From contig JBCCTU010000003.1 of assembly GCA_039198065.1 (NCBI GenBank), positions 461,137 to 525,136 on the forward strand: a stretch of 64,000 bases of DNA. Reading direction: 5' to 3'. The position numbers and the translations under genes were made by a program. The stretch is from CALHVX01 sp039198065. GTDB lineage: Bacteria > Pseudomonadota > Gammaproteobacteria > Pseudomonadales > Azotimanducaceae. Position 1 is the first letter of the stretch. The number at the start of each line of letters is the position of its first letter. Under the pieces are notes generated by a model that had not been told where the DNA came from, made no database searches, and worked only from the letters and a program-made list of their open reading frames with translations. Below, in pieces: positions 51,897 through 60,870 of the stretch.

Positions 51897-53038
51897 TGAA
51901 CTACGACCCGACACGCGCGCAGCAGCGCTTTCTCGACGAGCTCGAGCGTTTCATTGTTCAGGAGCTCAATCCGCAGCTGACACCGGATCAGCGGGATGCA
52001 CCCTTTAACCGCGGCGCCTGGCAACGGTGCGCCGATGAGGGTCTGCTGCGCTGGCGGGTGCCGACTGCGCAGGGCGGCTTAGGCCTTGATCTCTCCACGG
52101 CAGTGCTTGGCTACGAGGCGTTTGGCAAGTACTGCAGCGACGTCAGTTTTTCCTACGCCTTCAGCGCGCACAGCTGGAGTCTCATGACCGCTTTGATTGA
52201 GTTTGCTGACGACGCCCAGCAGCGTTACTTGCAGGACGTCATGAGTGGCGGTCGCATCGGCGCCTTTGCCATGACGGAAGCTGACGCGGGTTCGGATACC
52301 GCAGCGATTCAGAGCCGTGCGGTGCGAGACGGTGACGAATACGTGCTCAATGGCAGCAAGGCCTACATTACGCTTGCGCCGGTGGCGGACTTCACCCTCG
52401 TGTTCGCCAGCACGGACCCGTCCCGAGGCGCTTGGGGCATTAGTGCCTTTCTCGTCGATCGCGATGCGCCGGGAGTTCATGCCGGTGATCCGGACGCAAA
52501 GATCGGGTTGGCGGGTGCTCCGCTGGGGCCCCTCACCTTGACGGACTGCCGTGTGCCTGCCAGCGCGCGCGTTGGCGCGGAGGGCTCCGGCACGAGTATC
52601 TTTGCGCACATTATGGAACTTGAGCGGGCCTTCATACTTGCGTTTACGCTCGGGATCATGAGTCGCCAGCTCGACAGTGCCGTTGACTACGCCCGCACCC
52701 GGCACCAGTTTGGGCAGCCGATCGGCAAACTGCAGTCGGTCGCGAACCGGATCGTTGCGATGAAAACCCGCCTCGAGCTGGCGCGGTTGCTGGTCTACAA
52801 GGTCGCCTGGCTGAAGGAGCAGAATCGCCCAGCGCAGCTCGAGAGCGCCATGGCCAAGGCGTATCTTGCGGAGGCCTTCACCGAGTCCAGCCTCGACGCA
52901 CTGAAAACGCGTGGCGCGGCCGGCTATCTGGAGTCGGCTGGCATCGGCGATGAACTCATGACCGCCGTTGCGGGCTTGCTCTACGGTGGTACGACAGATA
53001 TCCAGCGGGTCGTTGTCGCGCGCTGTCTCGGTCTGTAG
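51896..53038 (+). CDS. acyl-CoA dehydrogenase-fold aminoacyl-carrier dehydrogenase (PltE/PigA-like)
   Basis: A 380-residue flavoprotein starting at the ATG overlapping the upstream stop. AMTEADAGSDTAAIQSRAVR, NGSKAYITLAPVADFTLVF, RVGAEGSGTSIFAHIMELER, YARTRHQFGQPIGKLQSVAN and LLYGGTTDIQRVVVAR are clear. Its segments (ITLAPVADF, IFAHIMELERAF, QSVANRIVAMKTRLELARLL) resemble the prolyl-carrier dehydrogenases PltE and PigA more than fatty-acid enzymes. Those make pyrrole-2-carboxyl groups from prolyl-carrier proteins. An adenylating enzyme of the same pathway type follows 4 bp later, supporting the call. Confidence 0.78.
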   Translation: MNYDPTRAQQRFLDELERFIVQELNPQLTPDQRDAPFNRGAWQRCADEGLLRWRVPTAQGGLGLDLSTAVLGYEAFGKYCSDVSFSYAFSAHSWSLMTALIEFADDAQQRYLQDVMSGGRIGAFAMTEADAGSDTAAIQSRAVRDGDEYVLNGSKAYITLAPVADFTLVFASTDPSRGAWGISAFLVDRDAPGVHAGDPDAKIGLAGAPLGPLTLTDCRVPASARVGAEGSGTSIFAHIMELERAFILAFTLGIMSRQLDSAVDYARTRHQFGQPIGKLQSVANRIVAMKTRLELARLLVYKVAWLKEQNRPAQLESAMAKAYLAEAFTESSLDALKTRGAAGYLESAGIGDELMTAVAGLLYGGTTDIQRVVVARCLGL

Positions 53039-53042
53039 GGCC

Positions 53043-54593
53043 GTGTTACTGCAGCGGGCGCTTGCTCGTGCCTGTGAGCGCTTCCCTGACTCGATTGCCT
53101 ATCGGTGCAGCGACGAGGCGCTGACGTTCCAGGATTTGCATCGACGCGTAGCCCAGTTCGCCGCGGCTCTCGTTGAACTGGGTGTGCGCCCGGGAGATCG
53201 GGTCGGGGTGTTGAGTCCGCCCTCGCTCTGGCAGGTCGTTGCCGTGCACGGTTGCCTGTACTGCGGCGCAGTGTTCGTGCCGCTCGATCCCCGGGCCCCG
53301 GCTCACCGATTAAGCGCCATACTCGAAGACGCAGGCGTCACCGTTGTCTATGCTGACCCGGGCGTTGGTGCGGTGCTTTTGGACCTCGCTGCTACGCCGG
53401 CGGCCGCCATCGGTGTTGCTGAAGGGGCTGCAACCTGCGTAACCCACGCCGAGGTTTTGGAACGCACAGAACGGCCTCCGGCTAACGGATCTGAGGCTGC
53501 GCCCGCGTATCTGATGTTCACGTCCGGCTCCACTGGACGACCCAAGGGGTTGTTGCATACGCACGCGTCGGGTTACGCCTACGTCGAGCGAGTCCTTGAA
53601 ACCTACTCGATCGATGCAAGCGACCGCTGTGCGAACTTTGCTCCGCTGCACTTTGACATTGCCACCCTGGGTTATCTGGCCGCGCCGACCGCCGGGGCGT
53701 TGACGCAGTTGTTCAGCGACGCGGAGCAGCTGTTTCCAACGCGCGTCGCCGCCGTTGTCGAGGCGCAGGCGTTGACGCTCTGGTATTCGGCGCCCTACGC
53801 CTTGCAGCAACTGCTTAAGCGCAGTGACTTTCGCGACCGTGACATGACGTCGCTGCGTTGGGTGCTGTTCGGGGGGGAGGTGTTTCCGCCCGGTGAGGTG
53901 GCAGAACTGATGCGTGCGTTACCGGAGGCGCGATTCAGTAACGTCTATGGTCCAGCGGAGGTCAATCAATGCACATTCTTTCATCTCGAGACTCCCCCAT
54001 CGGCAGATGAGATCATCCCCCTGGGACAGCCCTGGGCAGACACGGAGCTTGCGCTGCTCGATGACCACGCGGAAGTGGTTGAGGGACCTGGATCCGGGGA
54101 ACTGCTGGTCAGCACACCCACGATGATGGATGGGTACTGGCGACAGCCAGAGCTCAACGATCGAGCCTTCTACACGCTCGGGTCGCCACCGCGCCGGTTT
54201 TACCGCACCGGCGATCGGGTGCAGCGAAGACGCGACGGCAGCTACGCATTTCTCGGTCGAATGGATCGGCAGGTAAAAATCCGCGGATACCGGGTTGAGC
54301 CGGATGAGATCGAGGCCCAGGCGCTTCGGTTTGAGGCGGTGCTCGAGTGTGCCGTGGTGCCGGCTACAACGCCGCGCGGCGACGCGTATCTCGCACTTTT
54401 TGCACAGACGCGGGACTCCGCGGATTCCGGGGGCCCAGCGGACCCTGTGCAAGGTCTGCGACAGCACCTGGCGGCGCGGCTACCGACCTATGCCGTGCCC
54501 AAGGAACTGCACCTGTCGACGGAGCCGCTGCCTCGCAACAGCAGCGACAAACTTGATCGACGGGTATTGCTACAGCGGTTGACGCAAGGCTGA
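53043..54593 (+). CDS. stand-alone amino-acid adenylating enzyme (PltF/PigI-like)
   Basis: A 516-residue AMP-forming enzyme, GTG start 4 bp after the dehydrogenase gene. Core motifs: TSGSTGRPKG (~160), FAPLHFDIATLGY, YRTGD (~387) and the catalytic Lys in PRNSSDKLDRR (~498). There is no carrier, condensation or release domain. My hand-aligned specificity residues read D-I-L-Y-L-G-V-Q-C-K; from memory, PltF/PigI proline enzymes have D-L-L-Y-L-A-L-V-C-K, a 6 of 10 match. Proline or a similar amino acid is likely, though not certain. A matching stand-alone carrier protein gene is not seen nearby. Confidence 0.82.
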   Translation: MLLQRALARACERFPDSIAYRCSDEALTFQDLHRRVAQFAAALVELGVRPGDRVGVLSPPSLWQVVAVHGCLYCGAVFVPLDPRAPAHRLSAILEDAGVTVVYADPGVGAVLLDLAATPAAAIGVAEGAATCVTHAEVLERTERPPANGSEAAPAYLMFTSGSTGRPKGLLHTHASGYAYVERVLETYSIDASDRCANFAPLHFDIATLGYLAAPTAGALTQLFSDAEQLFPTRVAAVVEAQALTLWYSAPYALQQLLKRSDFRDRDMTSLRWVLFGGEVFPPGEVAELMRALPEARFSNVYGPAEVNQCTFFHLETPPSADEIIPLGQPWADTELALLDDHAEVVEGPGSGELLVSTPTMMDGYWRQPELNDRAFYTLGSPPRRFYRTGDRVQRRRDGSYAFLGRMDRQVKIRGYRVEPDEIEAQALRFEAVLECAVVPATTPRGDAYLALFAQTRDSADSGGPADPVQGLRQHLAARLPTYAVPKELHLSTEPLPRNSSDKLDRRVLLQRLTQG

Positions 54594-54599
54594 GAAACC

Positions 54600-57500
54600 T
54601 TAGCGGCGAAGGGTTCGCACCCAGCGGCTTAGCCGCGCCAGCACACCGGCTGAGGGTTGCGATGGCGGCGTTGGCTCCGGCAGACGCTGAGCCAGCGCAT
54701 CGAGAGATTCGAGCAGAATGGCGGCCAGCGGCAAGCGGACGCCGGTTTCCTCCTCGAGGCTCACCATTAGTTGCATGGCAAGCAGAGAATGCCCGCCGAG
54801 TTCGAAGAAGCGTTCGTCGAGGGGCAGATCCTCACGCCCCAGCAGCGCCCCGGCGACACGCACGAGCAGCATCTCCTGTGGTGTTTGAGCGCTCCGACCC
54901 CGGGTGCTGGCCCGGGTCTCGTTGCCAAGCTGGAGCAGCGCCGGGCGATCGAGTTTGCCGTTGTGCGTGGTTGGCAGCGCCGCGAGCGAAACGATCCGGT
55001 GCGGAACCGCATGGCTTGGCAGCTGCTCGCGCAGCGCCGTGATCGCGTCGTCTGGGGTTAACACCTCGGTTGTTTGCAGATAGCCAGTCAGGGTGGCGTC
55101 TGCCGCCCCGGCCGACACCAGCAGCGCAGCGGCGTCGGTAACGCCGGGGAGACGGCGCAGCGCGGCCTCGACCTCACCGAGTTCTAAGCGGTGTCCACGA
55201 ATCTTAACCTGGGTGTCTTCTCGCCCGAGACACAACAGCGCACCGCTGGGGGTCAACCGGGCGAGATCACCGGTTCGATAGACCCGCTCTGTCGGCGTAG
55301 CAGCGAGTTCTATGAATCGTTCCGCGGTCAGACGCTCGCGTTGCCAGTAACCGAGCGCAAGGCCGGCGCCGCCGATGCACAGCTCACCAACGGCTCCCGG
55401 GGGCACCTCGGTGCCGGTGGCATCGACGATGTACAGCTGGGTGTTATCGATGGGTTCGCCGATGGCGATGGGGTGGGAGACATCGGCAAGGGTTGCGGCC
55501 GTCGACCAGATCGTGGATTCGGTGGGTCCATACAGGTTCCAGAGCTGCCTACTGCGGATGCGCAGCTGGCGAGCGAGGGACTCGTCGAGCGGCTCACCGC
55601 CACACAGCGCCGTGAGCTGATCGTTGCCTGCCCAGCCTGCAGCCAGCAACACCCGCCACCCGGACGGTGTCGCTTGCAGACAGGTGGCGTCGCTGCGTTC
55701 CAGCGCATCGAGCAGGGCAAAGCCGTCGCGCTGCGTTGCGCTCGGCGCAACGATGACGCGTCCGCCGACGCACAGCGGCAGCAGCAGCTCAAGGAGTGCA
55801 ATGTCGAAGGACAACGTGGTGGTAGCGAGCAGGCGATCGCTGGCGTCGATCGGAAGCCGTTGGGCCATGGCCTGAAGGAAGTTCACCAGTGCCCGATGAG
55901 GAACGACGACGCCCTTGGGCTCGCCCGTGGAGCCACTGGTGTACAAGGTGTAGGCCACCGAAGCGGGATCGAGTGGCGGTGGTACGGCGCTGGTCGGATG
56001 GTCGACTGGCGCCGGCTCGAGCCTTAGCTCATGCATCGCGCAAGGTGGGTTGCAGGCCCGCAGATCGGTCGCTGACATCGCATCGAAGAGCAGGTGATCG
56101 AGTCCCGCGTCGTTGAGCAGATAGCTCAACCGCGCGCTCGGGAGCGTTGCATCGATCGGTACGAACGACGCGCCACGCCACCACAGCGCGAGCAGCACGG
56201 CAACCAGATCGACGTTCCGATCCAGGGCTATGCCGACGCGGTGACCGGCCGCAACGCCCAGGTGCTCGAAATTCGCAGCCAGCTCCTGCAGGCGCCGGTT
56301 GAGTCCTGCGTAGGTCAACTCGTGTTTGAGATCCGCGACCGCGACGGCGTCGTCGTCGCCGCGGAGTAGCTCGAGTACGGATCGCGCTTCGATTGCGCAC
56401 GTCGGTCCGGTCAGTCGCGAGCGCGCGAGCGCAAAGGGTTCGCTGGAGGTCTTGAGCCGCAGGGCGCAGGGTGCGTCGAACAGCGCGTCAAGCGACTCAT
56501 CCATCACAGCGAGCATCTGCGCTATGAGTGCCGGTTCGAACAGTGCGGTCGGATACTCGAACTCAATCGTGAGTCCCGTGGCGTGCTGCTCTATCCAACA
56601 GGTGAGATCGGTACGCGCTGGACCCCGTTTCAGTCGCTGATCGCTGATCGCTAGCTCGCTGTCCGGGTCTTCGGACGTCGCTCGGTGTTGGAAGGAAAAG
56701 AACGCCTGATAAACCGGTGTGCGAGACAGATCCCGATCCGCAGGCAGATCGGCAAGCAGCGTTTCAAAGGGCACCAAGGCGTGTGCCAGTGCCGCAAGCT
56801 GCTGCGACTGCACGTGCTGCATAAGCCGCTCGCCGGTTGTGTTCGCGTCGCAGCGCACGCGGATCGGCAAGGTGTTTAGCAGCGGGCCGACGACGGACTC
56901 CAGGCGGCGATCGGGCAGCAGCGGTCGCACGCTTTGTGCTGTGCCAATGACGACTTCCTGCTGCTGGGCGTAGCGCAGCAAGGTGGCGGCGAACGCGCCG
57001 AGGAGAACGCTGTTTAGGCTCAGCCGATGCGCCGCGGCCTTGCGTTGCAACGCAGTCGTGCGCGCGATTGGCAGGGTCCTCGACAGCCGTTCGCCGTCGA
57101 ACGTTTGCATCGCCGGTCGAGGCCCGCGGGTGGGCAGTGCAAGCACTGGCAGAGGCGACGCCAGCTGCGTCAGCCACCAGTCTCGGTCGGCCTCCAGCGA
57201 TACAAATCCAGGATCGCTCAACGACTGCGCCGCTTGGCTGAAACTTAGCGAAGCTTTACCGCGCGAAGGATTGAGCCCCAACAGTTCGGCATCAAGCAGG
57301 TGCAGGCTGTGCCCGTCGATGATTGCGTGGTGCCAGGTGATCACGATGAAACGACGGCTCGGGGTTGCTAGCGTCGCCAACCGCCACAGCGGAGCTTGCT
57401 CCAGCGAGAACGGCTGTTGAACCAGTTCTTCGATGGCGGCGGTGAGCTGATCGGGTTCATCACTGTGAAGCGTCTCGGTCGACACCGGCAGAGTACAGTC

Positions 57501-60500
57501 GTTGTCGATCTGAACGTTCAGCGAACCGCCATCGGCGACGAGCGCACTACGCAACATCGCATGATTATTCATACACCGCAGCGCCGCGTGCCGGAGACGG
57601 TGAGCCGCCTCGGGTTTCTTAACCTCGTAGACGCGGTACACGTGGTGCGTCCCGCGGCTGCCTTCCAAGCGGTCCATGACCCACAAGCGGCGCTGAAACG
57701 GCGTTGCTTCAAACGTGTCGCAGGCAGCCGCCCAGTGTGGCTGTTGCGGTGCCGACGGTACACGGCTGACCAGCAGCGCCTGCTCAGCAACGGTTTGTGC
57801 CGCGAAGCGTGTCGCCGTGGTCGACGCCTCCGTCAGGTGCGGTGCCAGCCGTGCCTGCAGCCGAGCGAACTGCAACGACTGGCCGCCGAGCTCGAAAAAG
57901 TTCTGATCCCGTGCGATGGACGTTTGACCGAGTTCTTCACTCCAGAGTGCGGCGACCAGGCTTTCAGCCGCCGACTGCGGTGCAGAGTTCACTGTCGCAC
58001 CGGGGGCATCGACACCGAGGTCCGGGTGGTCCAGCAACGCGCGCCGGTCGAGTTTGCCGGTGGGACCGAAGGGAAACACGGGCAGGGTGATGATCTGCTG
58101 CGGGATCATGTAGTCCGGCAGCCGAGCCGCCAGTTGTATTCGCCAGTCGTCGGGCAACGCGCCCTGCTGGAACGCGACCAAGCGCTCTTCTTCCGGTTGA
58201 TGAAGACAGCAGGCACGATCGATGCCGTCGATGGCTTCCAGCGCGCGTTCAATTTCGGCGAGCTCGATCCTGAAACCGCGCAGCTTGATTTGATTGTCGG
58301 TCCGGCCCAGGTAGTGCAGTTCACCGCCGTCGCGCACGCAGCCACGGTCACCGCTCGCGTAGCGCCGCGGTCCATCGCCGAGAAACTGTTTTGCTGTTTC
58401 GTCCGGTTGCTGCCAGTACCCCTCGGCAACACCGTAGCCGCCGATGAGGATCTCACCGGCAACGTCGGGCGGAAGGGGACGGCCGCAGTCGTCGCACACC
58501 TGTGTGGTCACTCCGTCGAGGGGCAAGCCGATACTGATGTCTCGAGGTGAATCGATCCGTTTTGCACTTGCCCAGACCGTGGTTTCTGTCGGGCCATAGA
58601 CGTTCCAGAGTTCAGCAACCTGCGGCAGCAGTCGTGCGGCGAGCGTTGCCGGCAGCACTTCGCCTCCGCACACGGCAGTCACCGCAGCGCCGCCGCGCCA
58701 ACCGGACTCGAGCAGCAGTTGAAAACGGCCCGGCGTGCCCTGAACAACCGTGCAATCGGCCGCAGCCTCTGCCAGCTGACGCCCATCGTGCGTCGCGTCT
58801 TCCGGCGCGACCCGGATACTGGCGCCAATCCAGAGCGGCAGCAGCAGTTCGACCAGTGCCGGGTCGAACACGGGCGTCGTAACCGCGAGAAATCGGTCGT
58901 CCTGAGACAAGTTGAGCCGCTTCGCAAAGGCTTCGAAAAACGCGCCGATCGCCCCTCGGGTGATTGCAACGCCTTTGGGCTCCCCGGTCGATCCGGACGT
59001 AAACATCAGGTACGCAAGGGTATCCGGGGCCGTTGGGCCAGGTGATTCTGCAAGAGGTGCTTCTACAAGAGGTGCAGTTTTGGCAGGGGCAGATTTGCTA
59101 AGGCTTAAGGACGACGCGGTGGTGATCTCCGACGTCTCCTGCACGGGTCGTACAGCATGACGTTGCGGCGTCAGTGTAGGCACGCTGAGGGTACTGTCGG
59201 CTGTCGCCGCCAGTACGCAGCGACATCCGGCGCGCTCAAGGATCGCTTGGCGCCGGCGCAGTGGCTGGGTGGCGTCCATGGGCACGAACACGGCTCCGAT
59301 CCACCAGCACCCGAGCATGCCGGCGATCAATTCCGCACTGCGGGGCAGCTGCAGTGCGACGCGGTCACCGGGCTGGACTCCGTGTGCCGTCATGGCCGCG
59401 GCCCAGGAGACCGCCCGCGCCCGCAGCTCCGTGCCAAAGACCGTGCTGCTCAGCTCATGTACCGCGGTCCTCGCCCCCTCCCGTGCCAGCTGCTCGAGTA
59501 TTCGTGGCAACGGATCCTGGCCACCCACGGGCGCCGCCGGGTTGACGATTGTCAGCTCATCCGCAGGACAGGTCAGGGCCAGCTGCGCCGGAGCTGAAAG
59601 CTCCTCGGTGGTGATTCGTTGCAGCAGCGTCAGCAGTCGCTGTTCGATTCTCGCTACCAGGTACTCAGACGCTTCGTTTGCCCGCGTTTGGAGCGTAAAA
59701 CTGAGCGATCGCCCCGGGACCGCCGTCAGCATGAGACGTTGCGGAGTCTCTTCGTAGCCCCTTAGGTCGGTCACCTCGAGCGGGATCGTTGCGGCACCGA
59801 AACTCTGTTCGGGGGCGTGATTTTCAACTACGAGCAACGCGTCAACTAGATCGATGATGCTGGCCTTGCACTCAGCGTCGATAGCTTCCAGAGTGCCGGG
59901 CTGCTCCCGGAGCGCTACCGCTGCCCGTTGGATGTCCTTCAGCCAGTCATTGATCGGTTTGTCGGTGCCGGTAGCGACGCGTAGCGGCAGCGTTCGGATC
60001 AGCGGGCCGATCAGGCCTTCGATTCCTGGAAGCGGCAACGACCGGTCGGCCAGGGACAACCCAAACGCGAGCGTGCTCTGCCCTGACTCCGCTGCCAGCG
60101 TGAGCGCCCAGGCAGCGCTGATGAGCGTTGCCAGCGTGACGCCGGCGGAGCGCGCGCGCACGGAAAGCGCCTCAGTCTGAGCAGCGGTCAAGGCGAATCG
60201 CCGATGCACCAGACGTGACGAAAGCCCCGGATCCTGAAGTCGAAGCGGGAGCGCTGGTTGTGTGTCGGCGAGATAGTCTCTCCAGAACTTCGGATCCCAG
60301 GCGGCGTCTGAATCGGCGCGCAGGCGGCCGTATGCTTGGATCGTTGGCGCTGGGGTGCCCGTATCGGTGTCGGGATTGCTGTAAAGCTCGAGCAGTGTGT
60401 TGAGCATTTGCGTAGTCGACCAGCCGTCAGCGATCAGATGGTGCATGCCGATCAACAGGCGGTGCCGTTCGCTACCCAGGTGCACAAGCGCGAAGCTAAC

Positions 60501-60866
60501 GAGCGGTGGTTGCCCGTAATCGCCGTGCGCCCGACGATCAGCGCGTAAGTAGGCGTGCTCTTCGGCGTCCGCGGAGGACACCTCGGACCAGTCGAGGAGC
60601 TGGCAGGCTACTGTCGCTGCGCGCAGCACGATCTGCAGCGGACGACCTCGGGAGTCCCGGCGCACCACGGTGCGCAGAGCAGGGACGGTCTCGATCAGCC
60701 GACGGCAAGCGCGCTGCCAGCGTTCGCTGTCGATGGGGCCATGGAGCGTAAGCGCCAGCTGCGTCCAGAAAGCGTTCTTAAGCTCGCTTCGCTCCGCCGC
60801 AACGAGCATACCCTCCTGTACCGCCGTTAACGGAAAGATGGCTTCGAACTTCGCTTGCTCCGCCAC
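54600..60866 (-). CDS. two-module non-ribosomal peptide synthetase (C-A-T-C-A-T)
   Basis: A 2,088-residue NRPS. Domains: C1 (1-430; HHLIADG at ~143, and FPLTAVQEGML at the start, as in D-to-L condensation domains), A (~470-950; TSGSTGEPKG ~617), T (Ser of LGGQSL ~995), C2 (~1060-1490; HHAIIDG ~1180), A (~1510-1980; TSGSTGEPKG ~1642) and T (LGGHSL ~2025). It ends about 60 residues later without thioesterase, reductase or terminal condensation domain. Hand-read adenylation codes are D-P-V-Q-C-G-V-V-W-K and D-I-L-Q-C-G-L-I-W-K; the second differs from the remembered glycine code by one residue. GTG start, 4 bp after the upstream NRPS gene. Confidence 0.92.
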   Translation of the reverse strand: MAEQAKFEAIFPLTAVQEGMLVAAERSELKNAFWTQLALTLHGPIDSERWQRACRRLIETVPALRTVVRRDSRGRPLQIVLRAATVACQLLDWSEVSSADAEEHAYLRADRRAHGDYGQPPLVSFALVHLGSERHRLLIGMHHLIADGWSTTQMLNTLLELYSNPDTDTGTPAPTIQAYGRLRADSDAAWDPKFWRDYLADTQPALPLRLQDPGLSSRLVHRRFALTAAQTEALSVRARSAGVTLATLISAAWALTLAAESGQSTLAFGLSLADRSLPLPGIEGLIGPLIRTLPLRVATGTDKPINDWLKDIQRAAVALREQPGTLEAIDAECKASIIDLVDALLVVENHAPEQSFGAATIPLEVTDLRGYEETPQRLMLTAVPGRSLSFTLQTRANEASEYLVARIEQRLLTLLQRITTEELSAPAQLALTCPADELTIVNPAAPVGGQDPLPRILEQLAREGARTAVHELSSTVFGTELRARAVSWAAAMTAHGVQPGDRVALQLPRSAELIAGMLGCWWIGAVFVPMDATQPLRRRQAILERAGCRCVLAATADSTLSVPTLTPQRHAVRPVQETSEITTASSLSLSKSAPAKTAPLVEAPLAESPGPTAPDTLAYLMFTSGSTGEPKGVAITRGAIGAFFEAFAKRLNLSQDDRFLAVTTPVFDPALVELLLPLWIGASIRVAPEDATHDGRQLAEAAADCTVVQGTPGRFQLLLESGWRGGAAVTAVCGGEVLPATLAARLLPQVAELWNVYGPTETTVWASAKRIDSPRDISIGLPLDGVTTQVCDDCGRPLPPDVAGEILIGGYGVAEGYWQQPDETAKQFLGDGPRRYASGDRGCVRDGGELHYLGRTDNQIKLRGFRIELAEIERALEAIDGIDRACCLHQPEEERLVAFQQGALPDDWRIQLAARLPDYMIPQQIITLPVFPFGPTGKLDRRALLDHPDLGVDAPGATVNSAPQSAAESLVAALWSEELGQTSIARDQNFFELGGQSLQFARLQARLAPHLTEASTTATRFAAQTVAEQALLVSRVPSAPQQPHWAAACDTFEATPFQRRLWVMDRLEGSRGTHHVYRVYEVKKPEAAHRLRHAALRCMNNHAMLRSALVADGGSLNVQIDNDCTLPVSTETLHSDEPDQLTAAIEELVQQPFSLEQAPLWRLATLATPSRRFIVITWHHAIIDGHSLHLLDAELLGLNPSRGKASLSFSQAAQSLSDPGFVSLEADRDWWLTQLASPLPVLALPTRGPRPAMQTFDGERLSRTLPIARTTALQRKAAAHRLSLNSVLLGAFAATLLRYAQQQEVVIGTAQSVRPLLPDRRLESVVGPLLNTLPIRVRCDANTTGERLMQHVQSQQLAALAHALVPFETLLADLPADRDLSRTPVYQAFFSFQHRATSEDPDSELAISDQRLKRGPARTDLTCWIEQHATGLTIEFEYPTALFEPALIAQMLAVMDESLDALFDAPCALRLKTSSEPFALARSRLTGPTCAIEARSVLELLRGDDDAVAVADLKHELTYAGLNRRLQELAANFEHLGVAAGHRVGIALDRNVDLVAVLLALWWRGASFVPIDATLPSARLSYLLNDAGLDHLLFDAMSATDLRACNPPCAMHELRLEPAPVDHPTSAVPPPLDPASVAYTLYTSGSTGEPKGVVVPHRALVNFLQAMAQRLPIDASDRLLATTTLSFDIALLELLLPLCVGGRVIVAPSATQRDGFALLDALERSDATCLQATPSGWRVLLAAGWAGNDQLTALCGGEPLDESLARQLRIRSRQLWNLYGPTESTIWSTAATLADVSHPIAIGEPIDNTQLYIVDATGTEVPPGAVGELCIGGAGLALGYWQRERLTAERFIELAATPTERVYRTGDLARLTPSGALLCLGREDTQVKIRGHRLELGEVEAALRRLPGVTDAAALLVSAGAADATLTGYLQTTEVLTPDDAITALREQLPSHAVPHRIVSLAALPTTHNGKLDRPALLQLGNETRASTRGRSAQTPQEMLLVRVAGALLGREDLPLDERFFELGGHSLLAMQLMVSLEEETGVRLPLAAILLESLDALAQRLPEPTPPSQPSAGVLARLSRWVRTLRR
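59046..59075 (-). repeat. 15-bp tandem duplication in a low-complexity A-domain insert
   Basis: Two copies of TTCTRCAAGAGGTGC in tandem lie in the part of the first adenylation domain just before its ATP-binding loop. They encode a repeat in a Ser/Ala/Pro/Thr-rich linker roughly 35 residues long. The insert is in frame and the flanking core motifs are intact. Confidence 0.8.
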
Positions 60867-60870
60867 GGGT

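Noticed and set aside
57396..58550. 384-codon plus-strand open frame
   Set aside because: Antisense shadow of the NRPS gene; no recognisable product.
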